Below are positions 21,160-32,627 of a stretch of 64,000 nt of DNA, piece by piece. The first letter of the stretch is position 1. Every line of letters starts with the position of its first letter. The translations under genes were made by a program, and so were the position numbers. The notes beneath the pieces are model-generated. The model saw only the letters and a list, made by a program, of their open reading frames with translations, searched no databases and was not told the DNA's origin. The DNA is from Metallyticus violacea (lineage: Eukaryota > Arthropoda > Insecta > Mantodea > Metallyticidae): positions 179,987,041 through 180,051,040 of the forward strand of contig CM060846.1 in the NCBI GenBank assembly GCA_030762175.1, in the 5' to 3' direction.

Positions 21160-21935
21160 TGTAGCGTAAAAACATTCATAATATATTTGAACAATATAAT
21201 ATATATGAATTTCGCTGGGAAGGATTGAAAGTTCCATTTTGAACAAAGGTTGATGAACTGACAAATGTGGAATTTTTTGTTCATGGAAATGACAAGTTCA
21301 AATAATGTGGCATTTTGCCGTTTGAAAATATTCAATGTATTAAGAAATCAATTTAAAAATGCATTCCTAAGAACTAAATGGCAGGAATCTTGTAACTAAG
21401 AAGATTATGATGTTGAAAGGAACAAGTCAGGACATCCACAAAAGGGAGCTGATAAGGGCGGCAGTGACCGAAACAGGGATGAACCACGTGAAATTAATAG
21501 TAAAATTTCAGTAGAAGCTTTTGAGATTAGGCCATATTCAGAATTTAAAAATCAGTTTTGTTTTTCTCTTTTAAGAATAGTTAAGTTTTGCAATCTTATC
21601 CGCATTCTATTTCCAGTAAGAATTATCTATGAAGGTCAACAATATGTTTATCAATGATATTTAAAAGTCTTTTGTTGGAGCACAGACTTACAAAAGATGT
21701 GCTTCCATTGATAGAAAAACAGTCTTACAGCTCGATAGAGATAATTCAAGAAATTTATCGTTTACATTTCCTTTTAATGCTTTAGATTTGCAGCAAACTG
21801 CAAGAGGCTGGCTTTGTGGTATGGGCATTTAAAAGGATGTTAGAGGCGTTTTCTTTTGGAACTGGACATACCCGACAAGTTACAGTAGTTTAGCTTTTTC
21901 TCTGCGACGACGATGACTATTGTAGTTCTTTCTCT
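21160..21935. other. Gene-free stretch
   Basis: No protein or element signature recognised. Confidence 0.4.
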
Positions 21936-21940
21936 TCTAT

Positions 21941-21984
21941 TGCGCTGATGACCTGAGATGTTAAAGAGCTCCATAAATAAAATA
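21941..21984 (+). mobile_element. SINE-1 3' end fragment
   Basis: 'GCGCTGATGACCTGAGATG' then 'TTAAAGAGCTCCATAAATAAA' matches the terminal module of SINE-1. The hairpin partner is slightly changed (GCGCT/AGCTC). The sequence upstream does not match the SINE body, so only the 3' module can be claimed. Confidence 0.75.
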
Positions 21985-22356
21985 CATTTCTCTTCTATTG
22001 CTATAGTTTGTGCTTCATTTTACTAATAATATTTCCCAATTGTAATAAAACAATATAACGTTTTGTTAACTCCGTTACTGGCCGTTGTGTAAAACATGAA
22101 AATTTTTCCTAAACAGCAGGAATACTTAAGCGTTGGTAAAGGGCCGTGCTTCTCCCAAGAGCATGCTTATGTAGTGCTTGCTGGCTTTCCACAGAACGTT
22201 TTCAATTTTGCTTGGAAGAATACAACGGAGAGATGCTAAACGGTTCTAAAGCATGGTTATTTTAATACATTCACTGTATGTGTACTATTTTTTCCAGTTC
22301 ATGTGGAGGTGAGCGTAAGGAGGACCATATTATAGTCCAGCATTATATCAATAACA

Positions 22357-22373
22357 TTTTTTTTTTTTTTTTT
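22357..22373. repeat. Poly(T) run (~17)
   Basis: Uninterrupted T-run in otherwise unassigned sequence. Confidence 0.9.
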
Positions 22374-22734
22374 GCTTTGTCCATTAGGTTAGTACGAAGA
22401 GCTGAACGGTAATAAGGACTGAAGGTTGATAATGAAGCTGGAAAGAGCAACTTTCCAAGTAGGTTCATCAATTCGTATTCTTACTATAGATTACCTAGGC
22501 TGACAAATTGCAATATACCGGGCGAATAAGATATATAAGATAAGAATATAATAGATAAGGTAAAACATTCGAACACATTCTTCACACGTAGAAGAAGAAA
22601 ATATGTTATATGCATATGGGTCCATGAACGCTTTGTTTCCAGGTTAGAACTCATTTTTACAACTCTTTATAGTGCATTAATCATGGGAAACACACAGGAA
22701 CAGAACTACCAGAATACCAAATGAAACTGTTTCT

Positions 22735-23470
22735 TACATGAAATTTTCAAAATGCCCTCCGCTATCATTGAAACATTCATCAGCCCACATTGAATCTCGG
22801 ATGCCCGATGGAAAATTGCGTGTTCTTTAGCAGCCTACCACAGTATGGGCATGAAGATTTTCTGCATTTTGTAACAGGGTTCTAAATACAAGAGCTTTCA
22901 AATTCCCCTTCAAATAAACGTCTAGATGGTTTAGGTCCCGATAGCGTGGAGGCCAGGGAATTGATCCAACTCCACCGAACCATCTGTCACGGAATTTTTT
23001 TTATTTAAAAGCGACGAACATTAAAACTGAAATAAGGAGAAGCTCCATCGTGCATGAAGTACATGTTTCGTCGCACTGGTACAGACACATCTTCTAGCAA
23101 AGTAGGGAGAGAAAGCGTAGTAAGTTTGTCCGTTGAGCCTGGGTAGAAGAACATGAGGCCCAAACAGATACCAACAATGCACTGAAATCAGGGTTGAACC
23201 TTGTTGAATAAACCATTCGCAAAAGGGTACCCAACAGGAACACCAGCTACTGATAGTGCTTGCACACGCTATAAATGGTATGGATACAGCAGGCTCTCAT
23301 GTAACATTCTCCAATCATGGGTCAACATTATATGTTGCAGTTAATTGACTTACGCTGACCTTAGGGTGTGAAGAATTGTCTCCTTCGGTTGAGGTGTCCT
23401 CGTCCTTCTAGGCCTCCCCCAGTCGTGAGTGCAGACTTAATTGTCCCATGCTTCCTAAAGGTGAGTCCAC
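22735..23470 (-). pseudogene. DUF4817-type Tc1/mariner-superfamily transposase relic
   Basis: Minus-strand pieces in order: 'FRKHGTIKSALTTGGG' (helix-turn-helix, ~23400-23465), 'NPDFSALLVSVWASCSS' and 'GPHVLLPRLNGQTY' (~23105-23200), 'RRNMYFMHDGA'-like segment decayed (~23060), 'WFGGVGSIPWPPRYRDLN' and 'LKGNLKALVF' (~22900-22985), and 'FNDSGGHFENF' (~22740), the C-terminus. Spacing shows that the segment with the first catalytic Asp is mostly deleted. DDE transposases cut and paste their own element. Terminal inverted repeats were not found. It abuts the Harbinger relic on the other strand. Confidence 0.7.
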
Positions 23471-23599
23471 ATTAGGAACTTTTTCTATATGGCTCTATAT
23501 GACATTTTGTATCATACTGATTTGTTCCATACAAAAGAAACGAAAAGTGTTTATATTTGGTACATTTGAATAGGACATATTGCAATTCATTTTCCAAAT

Positions 23600-24005
23600 A
23601 GGAAACTTTTGTTCTGTGCAGCTGTTGCTGTTTGTGCTGTTATTGTGGAGGAAAATGAGAGGAAAAAAACAAATCGCAGGTGGTGGACAGGACCTTTTTT
23701 ACTGAAAAGGAATGCATGCGATCCATACCATGCCATATTAAAGGAATTAGTCATTGATGCCCGTCAAGAATTTATACATTTTGTGGGAATGTCACCAAAC
23801 GATTTTGAAAACTTTCTACAAATATCTTATTGTGTTACAAAATACAAGCTTCAGACCTGGCAGTGCAACTAGCTGTTAACGTTTCTAGCAGCAGGTGACC
23901 CATAGTAGTCTGATATATCTTCACAGAATTTCTAAAAGTAAGATTAATAAAATAATTCACAAGCTTTTCGGAGCTATTTCACTGAAACTTCAAGATCAAA
24001 TTAAG
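23600..24005 (+). pseudogene. PIF/Harbinger transposase (HARBI1-like), 5' exon
   Basis: The plus frame reads 'RRWWTGPFLLKRNACDPYHA' then 'FIHFVGMSPNDFENFLQIS', the N-terminal hallmark of Harbinger transposases (RRWWVRP..., FRM....F..LL). A frameshifted continuation gives 'LAAGDP' and 'ISLKLQDQIK' up to 24005, followed by a GT donor ('AAG|GTAAT'). The transposase excises and inserts the element with 3-bp TSDs. Start codon not determined; no ATG precedes the conserved part in frame. Confidence 0.8.
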
Positions 24006-25279
24006 GTAATAGACACAAGTTCAAAATAAATTTATTATTAATTTCAAGCATTACAGAAATATAAATCTGGGTAACTTTATTTTGTATGTGCCACATCGCC
24101 GTAATTAATTCAGGTATACTAAAAAGAATGGTTATACTCTTATTAACATATTTCTGCCTTATTTAAACTAAAATATTCTATAAAAGTAATTACTGTCCGA
24201 AACTAGTAGAAAATGACATTCAAATACTTCAAAATATTTCCAAAATAGGCTAATATCTTCAAAGCCTTTGGATTGACAATTGCGAGAATTTAAAAGAAGA
24301 CAAAGTACATGAACGCGCGATGGTAAAAATTTAACTTTAGTGGCCTGTAGGGAGTCCACTTTTCGAAATTGTGCAGGTTATTGAAAACTGTTAAGCCGAT
24401 TAAAGTCAAACTTTAGTAGGTTGTACAACATGATGGGAGACGTCTTTTCGTTCTCTTGCATTTTTTTTGTAAAAAGCTACAGGGTATCAGTTATAACGTG
24501 TAGAAAATTTGTTTGTCAAATAATTAAAAAACCGGCTGAAGTTAGCAGCACAGGGATTCAATTTTCGGAACGAGCAAGGTCAGAAATGCCTTGTACGATA
24601 GTTCCATGCAACTTGGCTTCCGCTAAATGTTATGTATACAAGCTAAGACATTATTGCAACATAAAATATTATTTGTAAAAGACGGTACTTTCTTTTGTCA
24701 CTAAATACTTGAAAACCCCTTCATAATCATTTCCAGTTCGGTCATAAGCATAATCACCCCGTGTGCATTTTTTTAAAGCTATTGCGCCGAATCTGCAATT
24801 TTACCTAAGTCTGTATAATTAGGGGGAGGGAAATCTGTATGTAGCACAGTCGACTGTAGCTCGGACGATTTCGTCTCAAATATTGTATCTTGCATTTTTT
24901 TCTTCATTAGGTTTTTTTGCTCTTTATAGAACAAGGTTCGTGAGCAACAAGCTCGCCATACACACTATGCGAACCATTTTCCACTTTGCTCTCTAAATCT
25001 GAATTAATTATGCATAACATGGAAAACGCTTCATCTGACAGTAATAAGTTTTTATTTTTGTTGTGATTGTTGAGGAGATAAACTCGCCCTACATGCAGTG
25101 CTAGGTCCTGGTTCAAAAATATCTTCTTTTTCGAAAGTGCAATTTTCCTGGAATATGTCATTCAGTTTTGTTATTTCACGAATCTATAGTTCAACAAAAT
25201 TAAAAAAAAAAACTATAAAATTGTCAATATCTTTTTATTTTATTTTAAAATTATTTTTGTCTCATTTTTATTTTTTCAG
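24006..25279 (+). other. Probable intron of Harbinger transposase relic
   Basis: Donor 'AAG|GTAATAG' at 24006 and acceptor 'TTTTATTTTTTCAG|ATAATT' ending at 25279, with a T-rich tract before it. Joining the flanks keeps the conserved transposase reading in the same phase ('LQDQIK' to 'IID'). The intervening 1274 nt hold short open frames (24421-24678, 24907-25161) without recognisable motifs. An insertion that mimics an intron is the alternative. Confidence 0.6.
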
Positions 25280-25870
25280 ATAATTGACTAGAAAGGAAAG
25301 GGGACAGCAAAGGCGTTTGATTTTCTGTGGAATTTTTCAAATTGTGTACGGGCAATGGATGGAAAATATGCATCCTCCTCACAGCGGAAACTTGTTCTAT
25401 AGTTATAAAGACACCTTCAGCTTTATATTGCTTTACGTAGTTAATGCTTACTATCAGTTTGTAAATATAAATAATGAAATTCATGGACGAGTTTCTGATG
25501 GTGGAGTTTCCAATCACTTATCTCTGTCCATAATCTTAGAAATAAAACATTAAACTTTCCTGAACCATAGTCGCTGCCTGGAAGAAATTAGATAACAGCT
25601 CGTTGCATTTGATGCGTCGCCCTAGCAAAATATGTAATGGCGTCATTCCAGGAAGTTGTGAACAAGGAAGTATTGAACGGTAATATCATCTTGATCATAT
25701 CATACAAAAAATAATATTCTAGCATCTGTTTTTCGTGCACTAAGAAAGCCTATGAATTTAGCACCACAGAAAGCTGTTGCTGCTACATTAGCATGTGTAT
25801 ACTTACTAAATACCTACGTAGAAATACACCTAACAAAAGAATATATTTACCCCTTTGATCTTTTGATGAA
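25280..25870 (+). pseudogene. PIF/Harbinger transposase, 3' exon with DDE core
   Basis: Reading: 'AFDFLWNFSNCVRAMDGKY' (first catalytic Asp in MDGK), frameshift, 'MHPPHSGNLFYSYKDTFSF', 'ILLYVVNAYYQFVNINNE' (second Asp position replaced by Asn in 'VNAYY'), 'GRVSDGGVSNHLSL', 'LEIKH', and near 25715-25800 'ASVFRALRKPMNLAPQKAVA' followed by 'TLACVYLLN'. Order and spacing match HARBI1-like transposases. A TAG stop at 25289, several others and at least one frameshift make it dead. TIRs were not located. Confidence 0.8.
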
Positions 25871-25879
25871 AATGTCCGC

Positions 25880-26650
25880 AGAGTTGGAAAAATTCTAACA
25901 GAATCATTGAGGAAAGAATGTAATAACATACTTTTTCCTTTATAGAAAACTGGCCAGAAAATAAAAAAAACAAAAACAAGAAAACCCCATTAGAATAGAA
26001 TTGACATAATATATTTCAAGTGAAAGGAGCAAGGTTGAATGGTAAGATAAAGTTGAATAAATAAACCGAGGCGTACTGTATTTACTGTAAATTAAATTGA
26101 TCAATCTCACTCTTCATATCTATACAATATATAATAGTTAAAAGATAATGTAATTTTATACTTAATTTACCTCCATGTCTATTGATTGTGTTCAAACAGG
26201 ATTATTTTGTTGCGCAGGAAGTTGTGGTGTACATATATGCCCATTTAGATTCACATATCTCATTCCTGCCTGATCCTGAAGTTTTGACTTATTTCCTTCA
26301 ATTCCCGTTGTACTGGGAATTTAAGTTATGTTTCGTTTCTTTTTTAACTTCTCCACCCTCAACTGTAAGGACAAAACCAATTTCTTTGCTTGCGTTCCTG
26401 TCTCTAAAATTCTTATTTTTGAGGATTGCATATACATTTTCTCTCTTCCATTTCTTCTATTGAACATAGTGTTTTCGCGATTGACCACTCTATTCTTGTT
26501 GTTTATGAAAACAACAGAAAATGTCGTTAATTGAGTGAATGTATGCATGATCAGGTTGTAAAACAAGAATTGTTTTCGCTCGTCTAGTGATACACAGAAC
26601 TTTCTACTATACATGTAAGGAACTTATACATTCCTTTATCCAGAAAAGGT
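25880..26650. other. Gene-free AT-rich stretch
   Basis: Overlapping frames on both strands (26182-26614) are composition-driven and have no motif. No repeat recognised. Confidence 0.4.
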
Positions 26651-26659
26651 ATGCTTATG

Positions 26660-27548
26660 TGCGTTTTTTTTTTAACTGAAGTGTATGTTTTAATTTTTTA
26701 AAGTAACACCGCAAAGTACAGTGTATAATTAATTAAGTATAATTAATTTTCTAAAGTATCACTTAGGGCTAAAATGTACTTAATGTGCCTTTTAGCCCCC
26801 TTAATGCGTATTTACCAGAAAAGTAATGTCTCTAACCAAAATGTATGTTTAATTTTCTATAGTATCACCGAAAGAGTAAGATTTTTACCAAAAATGTAAG
26901 TATAATTTTCTAAAGCAATTGTTTTTAAAAATTGTGATTTCAGCAATAGTTTAGATTTTAATATATATTTCCCAAAAGTAACAATTATTACCAAATTTAT
27001 AACAGTATGTTTTCATTTATATCTACCTAAAAATGTACTTTATCTATGTTTACCCCAATTTTAATGCATATTTGCGCAAATGTGAATTTTTACACAAAAT
27101 GTATAACAATGTGTTTTAATTTTGTATCTTATAATAAAATACACATTTACACCAAATTTCATATTTTTCCCCTTCCCCTATTTCTCAATCAATATTACTA
27201 AACGTTTTGTAGAGCCTATGCACAGAAGGAACATTTCATTTACTTTTATCATCGTTGTACACTAAATTTTTATCACTTTAACTTTCGATGAATGTAGTGC
27301 TTTACTAGCCGTGTACTGCAACAAACTAACATTTAAAACAAATTAATATGAAAAAAGTTTAAAACTAAATACTTTGTCACTACGCCAGGGCATCACAAAA
27401 TATATAACACTCTGTTTAATTTCTATCTATTTAATAATGTGTTTTCATCAATGTATTAGATTTTAATTTATATCTCTACAAAAGTCAGGTTTTTAACAAA
27501 TATGTAACATCATGTATAATTTCTATCTGTATAATAATGTAATTTCAG
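26660..27548. repeat. Degenerate ~100-bp tandem array
   Basis: A motif of the form 'TTTTNACCAAATNTGTAACA' followed by 'TGTTTNATTTNTATCT' and 'TAATAATGT' recurs near 26882, 26990, 27090, 27392 and 27492. Spacings are close to 100 bp or a multiple (27090 to 27392 is ~3 units). Earlier, more diverged units lie at ~26690-26870. No protein. It looks like an old AT-rich satellite. Confidence 0.65.
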
Positions 27549-27559
27549 CTCATAAATTA

Positions 27560-29860
27560 TTTAAAAGTTTAATGTGACTCTCATATTGTAAACAAATAAT
27601 TATAACGTGAAATGGAATAATATACTGAAAAGTAAAAGGGTATTCAATGCTTTTTTCTAAGCGTAAAATACAGTACTGAATCAGACTATCATGAAGCAAC
27701 TTCTCTCTATAACCTACCAGCTGGATCTGGCTCGCTTTTCTACAATGTTTACTTACCACAATTCGGTGAAAGGAACGACGGGTATCCATGTGACTTTGGA
27801 GGTGAAGGGATGGTGTCCAAGTGTAGGGATTATTTTAACTTTTTTCTTTTAGTAACTTATAACAGACATAAAAAACATATGTAAGTTTCTCTTTTTCTTC
27901 AAACAGGTCACAGTAAAGATTTTAAGATATATGATAGAATGGAAAGTAAGTGTTTCAAAACTTGGGAAAAAGATCGTAGCTGTATTTAATTATCTCTGCT
28001 GAGGCACAAGGATTTTATGGCAGGTATTTCCCGTATCAAAACATATGAAAATCACGGTAAATTTAATTTTTATTCTACATAACCATTCAGATGAGTAAAA
28101 TTTAATATCGCTGCTTTCACACACCGTAGCACATGTAAAATCACAACTCTATAGTAATGGCTATTAAATATTTTTGGCGCATCTGCTACATGTACGTGTG
28201 CCCAACTTTTGTTCTTTTTATTCTTTTTCTTCATCAAAATATCTGGCCATAGAGAAATTCCATATCAGAAAAAAACTCACTTTGTTTCTATTCATTGTTA
28301 ATGAAATAAAATAAAAATTTCCATTGTTCATTTTAATTTTTATCATCGAAATCTATCTCTCTTTTTATGTTTATCTTCAAACACCAGTCCATTGCCAACA
28401 TCTATAAAAGAAAAACACAATGTGTTTTTTTCGCTCTATATTAATGATATTAAAAATATTTTTATTTTATTCATTTGAATATTCTCATGATCATTTCTGA
28501 CAGAATAACCCCAAATTAGACAGAAAGTATATTGATATTTTCGATACTGCTACATCAGGAGGCAATCTCTGCTCCAAGTACCATATTAATCCACCCTCCA
28601 CGGTTCGTGCTTTTAATAATTGTCTTTGAATTATTGGAGGTGCCAATTTGATGTCCATCACGTTACTCATTATGTTTTTTGTATGCACCAACAAACCAGA
28701 TCACTGTAAACACAACTTTGTGTGAATTCCATGTTGATATATTTCAATTGAAACGATGTTACGAATTCTCACATATATACATAACATCCATGCATAAAAG
28801 GTATTCTACTTTTAAAACATGGTGAAAAACTACATAGTACTTTTGCGTATCCTTTTGTTACTTTAATAGATATTTTTTGCGAAAGGTGAACATTTTAGGG
28901 TTTTAAAGAGAAGAGGGTAAAAAAAACCTATTCCTTTGCCATGTACGATTTCAATACTTTCGTAAGAAATATATTTTTGCATTTACTATAGTTAATAGGC
29001 GTGCGAAATATATGACACCACTTATCCTATGGCTTTTAAAGCACTTTTTATGAAGAATTCACTTACAAAACTCTTCATATAGTGACAACATCCTTATCTG
29101 ATTTTGAAGCAAAATTGTAATTTTATCACATTTTTAGCAATAACCAAAGCAGTAAGAGATCGTGTTAGACTAAATTTTATTTCACAATTAACAAATTAGA
29201 ACACAATAAAACAAGAAATTGGCACACTTGCACTTTCAGACATATGTAGAAATAGAAATTTAATATTATACAGGTTACAAGTACGTAGTGCTTGGCAACA
29301 CAAAAAATTTGGATAAAACATTGAATTTTGTAGAACATGCACATTTTGTTCCATTGTAATGTTTATAAATTCTATATCCTCAAGTATAAAACTGACAAAC
29401 TTATCGTTGGTGAATAAAACCTTTCACAAACAACTATTGGTATGGAAATATTAAGTAAAATTATTTTTACATTGAAGTGTACTTGACATTTTTTAGATTA
29501 AAATACCACAACGAGGACACTAGTAAGTTGTTCTTCACTGACTTGGAAAGTTTACAAAACACGTAGAGTCTGGGACAGGGGTATAGGAATAGCTAAAACT
29601 GACACAACGTTTACTACACTTATTTCTACAACTACCCTATTTCACGTTTAGTTGACAATACTATATTTGTAGTTCATTAAAATGAAAAATGCAATACTTA
29701 TTTAAAAAAACATACACACTTGATGAATTCTGTCATATCAATAAATTAATAATTTTCCAAGAGTAAGTCACATATGCGAGCCATCAGCGAATGAGATTGG
29801 ATTTTCTGCTGCCTCCCACTTGATTTTCAACCAATGAGAGTTTTTTCACATCCCCTTACC
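27560..29860. other. Gene-poor AT-rich stretch
   Basis: Minus-strand frames at 27550-27789 and 28491-28694 were inspected. The latter ('KARTVEGGLIWYLEQRLPPD') has coding-like residues but no recognised family and no convincing splice pair. Nothing else recognised. Confidence 0.35.
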
Positions 29861-29864
29861 CTAA

Positions 29865-30288
29865 GAAAAATCCTTTTAAGGCAGATATTCTTAAAACATG
29901 GAAAAATCCATTAACAGGCTGCCCAAACAAATGAAATATACCGACCATAAACGCACAACAGAAAATTTCTTTTGAGACTGGATTTCGTAAATTATTTTAA
30001 GAGGAAATACAATAAAATAAACCAGGCCCCTAAAACGCACAACCTTTTAAGAATGGAATTCACAAAAAAAAGTTCGAATGTTTTTAAGAGAAAAGAAAAA
30101 CCTGACCTAAACGTAAACAGAAAAAATACTTTTTAGGCAGAAATTCGCAAAAAATGTGGAAATGCTCTTAACAGAGGAAACAATAAAATATGCCCGCCCT
30201 AAACATTCACAGAAAACCTTTTTAAGACCGGAATGTACAAAACAAGGGAGGGGATTTAACCGGGAAACAATAAAAGTACCTGGTTAAA
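29865..30288. repeat. Degenerate ~83-bp tandem array, five units
   Basis: Units begin near 29865, 29946, 30029, 30108 and 30201. Shared elements: 'TAAACGCACA' or variant, 'CAGAAAA', 'TTTTTAAG', 'GGAATTCACAAAA', 'TTTTAAGAG' or 'TCTTAACAG', 'GAAACAATAAAATA', 'CC(C/T)G(A/C)CC'. Unit length is 78-92 bp. No coding content. Distinct in sequence from the arrays on either side. Confidence 0.75.
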
Positions 30289-30389
30289 AGCTTTCAGACA
30301 GATGGCGCCTGTACAGGTAGAAACCAGATTGCAGACAGGTACATACCAACACAACTTTCACCAACTGTCAGTAAGTCGGCGGGGTTGGA

Positions 30390-30800
30390 CTGTATTTATA
30401 TAATGTAATTCGCATTTTAACACTTTGTTTTGCATAATTACAATGTAATTTGGATTTAAAATATTTATCGCATAATTACGAGAGCAATTGTATTTCAATG
30501 AAATATTTCACATTTTATTGATGCAATTTGCATTTTATCATTGGCAATTGCAACATTCCTTCGCTTTCAAAGACTGCAAACTGTTTGTTAACATTGTAAT
30601 TCATATTTTAACAAAGGTTTCATCATAAATACCTTCTTATTTGCATTTAAATATATTTTATTATATTTTAAGAATGAATTTTGTATAATTACAGGTTCGT
30701 TGGAATTTAAAGTTATTTTATGACATTTTAACAAATGTTTTTGCATAATTACAATGTCACTTGCACTTAAAGATTGTTGCATAACTATCACATTTTTGCA
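30390..30800. repeat. Degenerate short-period tandem array ('GCATAATTACAATGTAATT')
   Basis: The motif 'GCATAATTAC' or near variants recurs at ~30433, 30470, 30688 and 30742, each followed by 'AATTTG' and 'ATTTAAA'-like sequence; intervening copies read 'ATTTTAACA'. Periods are ~36 and ~60 bp. On the minus strand the frame stays open (30588-30914) and encodes a ~20-residue quasi-repeat ('IVIMQKHLLKCHKITLNSNE', 'VIIQNSFLKYNKIYLNANKK'). The open frame is more likely a consequence of repetition than a gene. Confidence 0.6.
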
Positions 30801-31385
30801 TATTACTGCTCCTCCAAAATTAATACCAATAAATTTCCAACAACAACAAAATAATGCCCAAACTGACATAAAAACCCCGAAGGTCGAACAACAAAAAACT
30901 TTCGCCAAAAACATTTAACACCCAAACATGAAAAATCCTTTAACCCAAAAATAACATCCCTTCTCCGGATGGGTTTGTCGCGGAAACGATTATCACCGAA
31001 GGTTCGTATTCGGTTACGCAAGTCGGTAATGCAGCCGCGTGTTGCGGGATTGCCAACCCCCGAATGTCGCTAATATAATAAACTATCTGGAAAAGGGACC
31101 CACAGTACCAGCACGTCCAGTTACGTTTTATGAACCTTATTATATTTCATTACACATAGCTGTAAATGTTAAATATAAGCGATACTGGGGAATACCCTAT
31201 TGTAACTAAAGTAGTATTGGAGCAGTAATTAAAGGTGCGGGGGCGTAGTTAATCGCTGAGCTGATGGTGGTTTCGATGTCTGCCCGGGCTGCTCACTGAT
31301 GGTCGTTTGCTCCAATTCTGTTGAATTTTATCTCAGGGTCCACTGGAGTGTTTCGGGATCAGTATAGATCCACGGGAACGAGAAA

Positions 31386-32055
31386 TGTGTTGCCCAAAAG
31401 ATACACAAGGTTGACTTGTTTAAAATATTTTTATTCACATGTAAAGTACTTCCTGACTGTTCGCCGCTGACTTCGCTACTCTCTTAGACTGGCTTCCTGA
31501 GTGAATATCTGGATGTCTGAATGCCCCTCTGAATCTATGAATGTCCGACTTCTACGAGTGTGAAATGCGCCTCTGAATGTGTCTCTACCGAATGCGTGAA
31601 TTCCTCTCTGCCTTCTGTACCCTAGTTTTTCTACTACATCGCCACGCCTTTCGCTAAATTAAATTCCCTCGTATTTTACCTATTTCTGTGTTGTACTTTC
31701 ATCATTGGCTATCCTAAAATTATTTATTGGTATCTAAGTTCTTCTGATTCGTTAACTTTTATCCCAAGACCATTGGCTAGAATTATTCTTTCCCCCCTGA
31801 TCTAACGTCTTCCCACGAACTTGAATTTTCCCAGAACAAGCTGTCATAAATTTCGGCCCTTTCCTTACATTCTGATTTCTATTGAAAATCTTTTGCCTTC
31901 CTTAGTTTGTAGATTCCTAAATGTTCCCGGAGATAACGCACGTGTTTTCGGCTTTCCTGTAATAAAACATTTTCGTCTCCGTTCTGACATTTTCATTTTC
32001 TCTTAAAATATTTTTAAGTCTGACTTTGTTAAATACTGTCCCGTTACGGCCACAT
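31386..32055 (-). mobile_element. Candidate LTR (solo or 5' LTR), minus strand
   Basis: The minus strand could start 'TGTGGCCGTAACGG' (right end, 32055) and end 'TTTGGGCAACA' (left end, 31386), i.e. TG...CA bounds over ~670 bp. An AATAAA lies ~50 bp before the proposed 3' end, as in an R/U5 region. The internal part has GC-richer quasi-repeats around 'CTCTGAATG'. The sequence just left (31000-31385) could be leader. No second LTR and no TSD were found, so this is a structural guess. Confidence 0.4.
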
Positions 32056-32627
32056 GTTTCTCTTATTGTCAACTCCTAAGTATTTCCTGGGTAGAAGGTT
32101 CGTGACCTAACAAAAGATAGTTTACCCTTTCCTCAGCCTTGTCTAAGGAGCGGTCAGTGAGTGGAGTCAGGTATACTCTCTGTCTCTCTCTAACATCTTA
32201 ACTACAAAATGTATACAAAACCGTTTTGTAAGTTACAAGTTACAAATTATTTCTATTTCTGATACCTATCTCTAAAACATTTCTTATACCTATACATAAT
32301 AATTATCCTTATCAAATCTAATGCCTTTATAAATATAGCTCTGCAGCCTTTAGATATTAAATAAATAAAGGCAGCATTATTTCCTGCTTCAGTATGATGC
32401 TGATTCTCCGTTGGGATTCTACTTGCAAGATAGGCCTTGGGTTCGAAAAATCATATGAGTACAAACATTGAGTTATAAGCTATTTAACTTGCCACTGAAT
32501 CCAGTGGTGACATTCGTTTTTCTGCAACTGCCGCAATTTCTCACTAAAGGACTCCGTTCAGTCACACTTCTCACCTGTTTGAATATACAAATCAAAACAT
32601 ATATGCAGTAATATGCCAAGCACTTAC

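Noticed and set aside
28491..28694. Minus-strand exon with 'KARTVEGGLIWYLEQRLPPD'
   Set aside because: Composition is suggestive but no family is recognised and no good splice pair frames it; left as unassigned.
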